Origin: Burkholderiales bacterium
GTDB lineage: Bacteria; Pseudomonadota; Gammaproteobacteria; Burkholderiales; Burkholderiaceae_C
DNA length: 6,117 bases
NCBI GenBank assembly: GCA_947453585.1
Contig: CANGHQ010000119.1
Location: 1-6,117 of the forward strand
Direction of reading: 5' to 3'
Below the pieces are notes generated by a model. The model worked only from the letters and a program-made list of their open reading frames with translations, was not told where the DNA came from and made no database searches. Position numbers and translations under genes: made by a program. Below are positions 3,318 through 6,117 of the stretch, piece by piece (position 1 is the stretch's first letter; the number at the start of each line of letters is the position of its first letter).

Positions 3318-6117
3318 GCGACATCGCAGGCATTGCCGGCAATGCGGTTGCGGCCTACCAAAACGCGCTGTCCACCGTCAGCAACAACATCGCCAACGTA
3401 GCAACCGACGGTTACTCGCGGCAAGACGTAGCCTTGTCAGCGCTGCCCGTGACCAAGTCAGGAGGACTTTTTCTAGGATCTGGCGTGGTGCTCGACAACG
3501 TCAAGCGGCAATACGACGCTTTTGTTGAATCGAATTTGCGCAGCTCCACCAGCGACCTGGCCAGCCAGGGACCAATGGTCAATTACGCCAACCGCGTAGT
3601 TGACGTAATGGGCGGACAAACGATGGGCCTGAATACCGCTTTGGATCAATTTTTCAGTTCCGCCCGAGCCCTTTCAGCAGATACATCTTCAACGGTACTG
3701 CGTAGCAGCTTTGTGCGCGATGCCCAAAGCGTCACCCAACGCTTTGGGCAGCTTTCCGAGCAACTCGACCTCATAGGGGGAGAGACACAAAGTTCGGTCG
3801 ACAATGCCGTATCACAGATCAATACCTTGACCAAGCAATTAGGGGTTGTCAACGGTCAGCTCACGAAACAGATGACAGAGGCCAAGCAGCCGCCTGACCT
3901 ATTGGACCAACGCGATTTGTTGCTCAAAAACCTATCAGAGCTGGCCCACGTCAATACGGCGTTTGCCGTCAACGGCCAAGTCACAGTAAGTCTAGGGCCG
4001 ACCGTTACCCAAGATATCGTGGTAAGCGGAACCACTGTATTACCCATCGGGGCCAATTACGATGCCGCATCGTCAGACAAAAAAGTGACCTTGGTGCTAG
4101 ACCCCTATGGAAAGTCAACACCGCTGTCTGGAATTACTAGCGGTACGCTTGCCGGATTAATGGCATTTCGCGAACAAGTACTAGTTGGCTCACATAGCGC
4201 CCTCGACAACCTGGCGAAAACATTCGCAAGCGAAAGCAATACCATCCATGAGCAAGGTGTGGATGCTTATGGCAACCCCGGACAAGCGCTCTTTAGCATT
4301 GATAAAAATTCGACAAATGCTGCAGCCGGTATCAAAGTGGCGTTCGATGACCCACTTCTGGTAGCCGCCGCATCACAGTTTCGGGTAACTGAGAATGCGA
4401 ACAATTCCAGTGGAACCAACGCCACCTTGGCCTACAACTCCGCTACGGCGTTGAGCAACGCTGGTCCGGCATCGCTTTCAACTGTATTGGTCAACAATGA
4501 CCATCCCAGCGCAGCGCGGAACTTTGTGGTGTCAAGCAGCGTCCCAGTGACGGCTGTTGCAACCATTCCACAGGGAATGTCGGACGTGGGCATTTACCTC
4601 GACACCTTGCAGCCCGGACAAGGGCTCCAGGTATTGACACGCGACGGCCGCCAGCTGATTGGCCAATCCATTGCAAACAACAGCGCTGTTCTGGGCGCGA
4701 TGATGACCGCCGATAACGGTTTTCAGGTCGGCGCCAGCTACAGCGATGCCTACCTCAATGCCGCGAAACAGTCGGTTCAGGTGTCCGGCACGGCCACCGG
4801 CGCGCAAAGCTTTTTGGGCGTGGCCATTCCGTACAACCCGTTAAACGATACAACCGCCGGCGCAACCGCAGCGCTGATCGTGGCAAACAAGGCAAACATT
4901 TTGGCTGGTTCTGCCGCATTGGCGGCTGGAATTACAGACCTAGCGCAGGATCCCGTTGACCCGACCAAGCTGATCATCACCACCAACCAGACCAGTCCGG
5001 CACGCGCGGGTCTGGCTGCATCGGGCAGTGGAGGAATCCAGTTTGGGGCAGGCGTGGACCTGCAATTCAAGGGGATGACCGTTTTTTACGGTGCCCAAGC
5101 AAGCGTCCAATCCCAACCCATCTACGACAGCAAAGATCAAATTGGTGGCAGCAAACAATTTCCAGCAGTATTGCAGGGCGGCAGCATTCTGGGGTTGCCA
5201 GACGGTATCGCGAAGGACGCGATCACAGTAGATGGCGTTTCTTTGGGCGCGCTAAATGGGCCGGTATCCAGTGCTAAGGCGGTAGCTGACTGGCTGAACA
5301 CCGCCTCGAACCAAACAGGTGTGGTCGCAAGTGCTTCCAATGTAATCAAAATTTCAGATAGCCAGCTGAGGCTGCGTACCTCGAGCCTGGTAATCAACAA
5401 TAACGTCATAGACCTCACCGGGGTGGCTACGAAGGAGCAACTTGCCGAGGCCATAAACGCCCGAGCGACGCCAGCACGTACGATTGCGGCACAAATATCG
5501 GCTGAAGGCGCATTGACCATTACCAATGCCCCAGGGCACGAGGGAGAGGACATCCGCATCGGCAACTTGATGGGCTCAGGATCCGATAACGCATTGGGTA
5601 TCCAAGGTGGCACCTACCGCGGCCAGGTAAGCCTAACCCAACCCTTGTCAATTACCAAACCCATACAGCTTGGCTTTGGTAGCTCCGGCACTCCCAGTCA
5701 ATTGGCGCAGCTCGGTTTCCGAACCGGCGCCTTCATTTCAGGCGCAAGCAAAGACGATTTGTTGGTATTTGTTACTGGAACGGGATCTGCCACGGTCTCG
5801 GCTAGCTATGGCGGCGCACCTATAGACGGCAAACAAGCGCTGAGAACCAACCCAATGAACGTAGAGTTCCTGACCGCCACCAAGTACCGAATCACCGACA
5901 CCAATTCGGGTACTGTGCTCGCAGAACGGGCGCTCGATCCTACCAAACTAAGTCCGGCAATTTCCTATCAGGGATTGGAGCTTTCATTTACTGCACCGCC
6001 CAAACAAGGCGATCAGTTTGCGCTCGACGGCAATCAAGACGGCATCGGCAATAACGAAAACATGCTGGCCATGAATGCTTTGGAAAGCAAGAGCGTGGTG
6101 GGAAATAAGACACTGTC
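3314..6117 (+). CDS. flgK: Hook-filament junction protein FlgK (HAP1), 5' part of an unusually large form
   Basis: FlgK is the first junction protein added to the finished hook and, with FlgL, links hook to filament. It is exported by the flagellar type III apparatus. The frame stays open for 934 codons to the window edge. The N-terminal D0 signature is SNNIANVATDGYSRQ (residues 23-37). The D1 region includes LLDQRDLLLKNLSEL (196-210) and NTIHEQGVDAYGNPG (309-323). A long variable region (about 330-895) contains LTRDGRQLIGQ (441-451) and two segments resembling the flagellin hook IN motif (about 635-681 and 691-750). The conserved C-terminal part resumes at NNENMLAMNALESK (913-926). Enteric FlgK usually has about 100 residues after this point, so the full protein should be about 1,030-1,050 residues against about 550 in Salmonella. 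The start overlaps the flgJ stop (ATGA), with GGAG at 3303-3306, 7 nt upstream. No cysteine. GC falls and AT-ending codons rise after roughly position 3460. Confidence 0.96.
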   Translation, partial: MSDIAGIAGNAVAAYQNALSTVSNNIANVATDGYSRQDVALSALPVTKSGGLFLGSGVVLDNVKRQYDAFVESNLRSSTSDLASQGPMVNYANRVVDVMGGQTMGLNTALDQFFSSARALSADTSSTVLRSSFVRDAQSVTQRFGQLSEQLDLIGGETQSSVDNAVSQINTLTKQLGVVNGQLTKQMTEAKQPPDLLDQRDLLLKNLSELAHVNTAFAVNGQVTVSLGPTVTQDIVVSGTTVLPIGANYDAASSDKKVTLVLDPYGKSTPLSGITSGTLAGLMAFREQVLVGSHSALDNLAKTFASESNTIHEQGVDAYGNPGQALFSIDKNSTNAAAGIKVAFDDPLLVAAASQFRVTENANNSSGTNATLAYNSATALSNAGPASLSTVLVNNDHPSAARNFVVSSSVPVTAVATIPQGMSDVGIYLDTLQPGQGLQVLTRDGRQLIGQSIANNSAVLGAMMTADNGFQVGASYSDAYLNAAKQSVQVSGTATGAQSFLGVAIPYNPLNDTTAGATAALIVANKANILAGSAALAAGITDLAQDPVDPTKLIITTNQTSPARAGLAASGSGGIQFGAGVDLQFKGMTVFYGAQASVQSQPIYDSKDQIGGSKQFPAVLQGGSILGLPDGIAKDAITVDGVSLGALNGPVSSAKAVADWLNTASNQTGVVASASNVIKISDSQLRLRTSSLVINNNVIDLTGVATKEQLAEAINARATPARTIAAQISAEGALTITNAPGHEGEDIRIGNLMGSGSDNALGIQGGTYRGQVSLTQPLSITKPIQLGFGSSGTPSQLAQLGFRTGAFISGASKDDLLVFVTGTGSATVSASYGGAPIDGKQALRTNPMNVEFLTATKYRITDTNSGTVLAERALDPTKLSPAISYQGLELSFTAPPKQGDQFALDGNQDGIGNNENMLAMNALESKSVVGNKTL
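3330..3345. repeat. 16-bp perfect palindrome in the early flgK coding region
   Basis: GCATTGCCGGCAATGC reads identically on both strands and spans flgK codons 6-11, beginning 16 nt after the A of the start codon. As RNA it could fold as a 6-bp stem with a CCGG loop. A perfect palindrome of this length is expected by chance well under once in a window of this size (about 0.1 under equal base use), but it also simply encodes Gly-Ile-Ala-Gly-Asn-Ala. A regulatory role is not shown. Confidence 0.9.
3721..3750 (+). repeat. Perfect 12-bp inverted repeat with 6-nt loop inside flgK
   Basis: The left arm TGCCCAAAGCGT (3721-3732) and right arm ACGCTTTGGGCA (3739-3750) are exact reverse complements, separated by CACCCA. 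The transcript could form a strong hairpin. It lies at about flgK codons 136-146 (around AQSVTQRFGQ), in the conserved N-terminal domain. No run of T follows (next bases GCTTTCCGAG), so it is not a standard intrinsic terminator. Existence of the repeat is certain; function is unknown. Confidence 0.95.
5216..5563 (+). other. Two flagellin hook IN-like segments within FlgK
   Basis: FlgK residues about 635-681 run DAITVDGVSLG, then KAVADWLNTAS, then GVVASASNVIKIS. Residues about 691-750 run SLVINNNVIDL, then TKEQLAEAINARA, then IAAQISAEGALTITN and finally EDIRIG. Both follow the flagellin hook IN pattern: a short strand pair, a helix ending in (A)IN or LN, then a strand of the type V-x-A-x-x-x-x-x-L-x-I. 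This motif is known from flagellins, FliD and other junction proteins. Assignment is by eye; the second copy is the better match. Confidence 0.6.

Noticed and set aside
4657..4668. 12-bp palindrome GATTGGCCAATC in flgK
   Set aside because: About one or two palindromes of this length are expected by chance in 6 kb, and it is mid-gene.
3314..6117. flgK as a fusion or pseudogene because of its length
   Set aside because: The frame is uninterrupted and both the N-terminal and C-terminal FlgK signatures are present in order, so it is one intact gene as far as visible.
1..6117. A defence, mobile or otherwise undescribed system in the window
   Set aside because: All coding capacity is explained by flgG-flgH-flgI-flgJ-flgK; no transposase, integrase, toxin-antitoxin pair, CRISPR repeats or RNA gene signatures were seen.

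Overview
The window is one stretch of a flagellar operon, entirely on the + strand: a possible end of flgF, then flgG, flgH, flgI, flgJ and the first ~934 codons of flgK, which runs off the right edge. The gene order, moderately high GC, enteric-type FlgG/FlgH/FlgI sequences and a very large FlgK suggest a betaproteobacterium, most likely Burkholderiales of a Comamonadaceae type (Rhodoferax/Polaromonas-like). That placement is inference from style and recalled families, not from a search.

Layout. Positions 1-48 may be the last codons of flgF (proximal rod). Positions 49-110 are a short non-coding gap with a near-consensus sigma-54 type -24/-12 element (59-74) and a good Shine-Dalgarno sequence for flgG. 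Then come flgG (distal rod, 111-896), flgH (L-ring lipoprotein, 909-1565), flgI (P-ring, 1586-2725), flgJ (rod cap, 2766-3317) and flgK (first hook-filament junction protein, from 3314). Gaps are 12, 20 and 40 nt, and flgJ/flgK overlap by ATGA, so this reads as one transcription unit. No stretch over 300 bases lacks a gene. I see no tRNA, rRNA, CRISPR array, insertion sequence or integration site.

How the genes work together. FlgJ caps the growing rod at the peptidoglycan. FlgG forms the distal rod. FlgI and FlgH are exported by the Sec route and form the P- and L-ring bushing in the periplasm and outer membrane. FlgK is added after the hook is finished and joins hook to filament.

The set is conventional, and I do not see an undescribed system. 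The points worth a second look are: the candidate sigma-54 promoter just before flgG; a FlgJ that lacks the peptidoglycan-hydrolase domain; a FlgK about twice the enteric size with two flagellin-IN-like segments; a drop in GC and change in codon choice inside flgK; a perfect 12-bp stem hairpin inside flgK; and no cysteine in the five clear proteins except the FlgH lipid-attachment residue.
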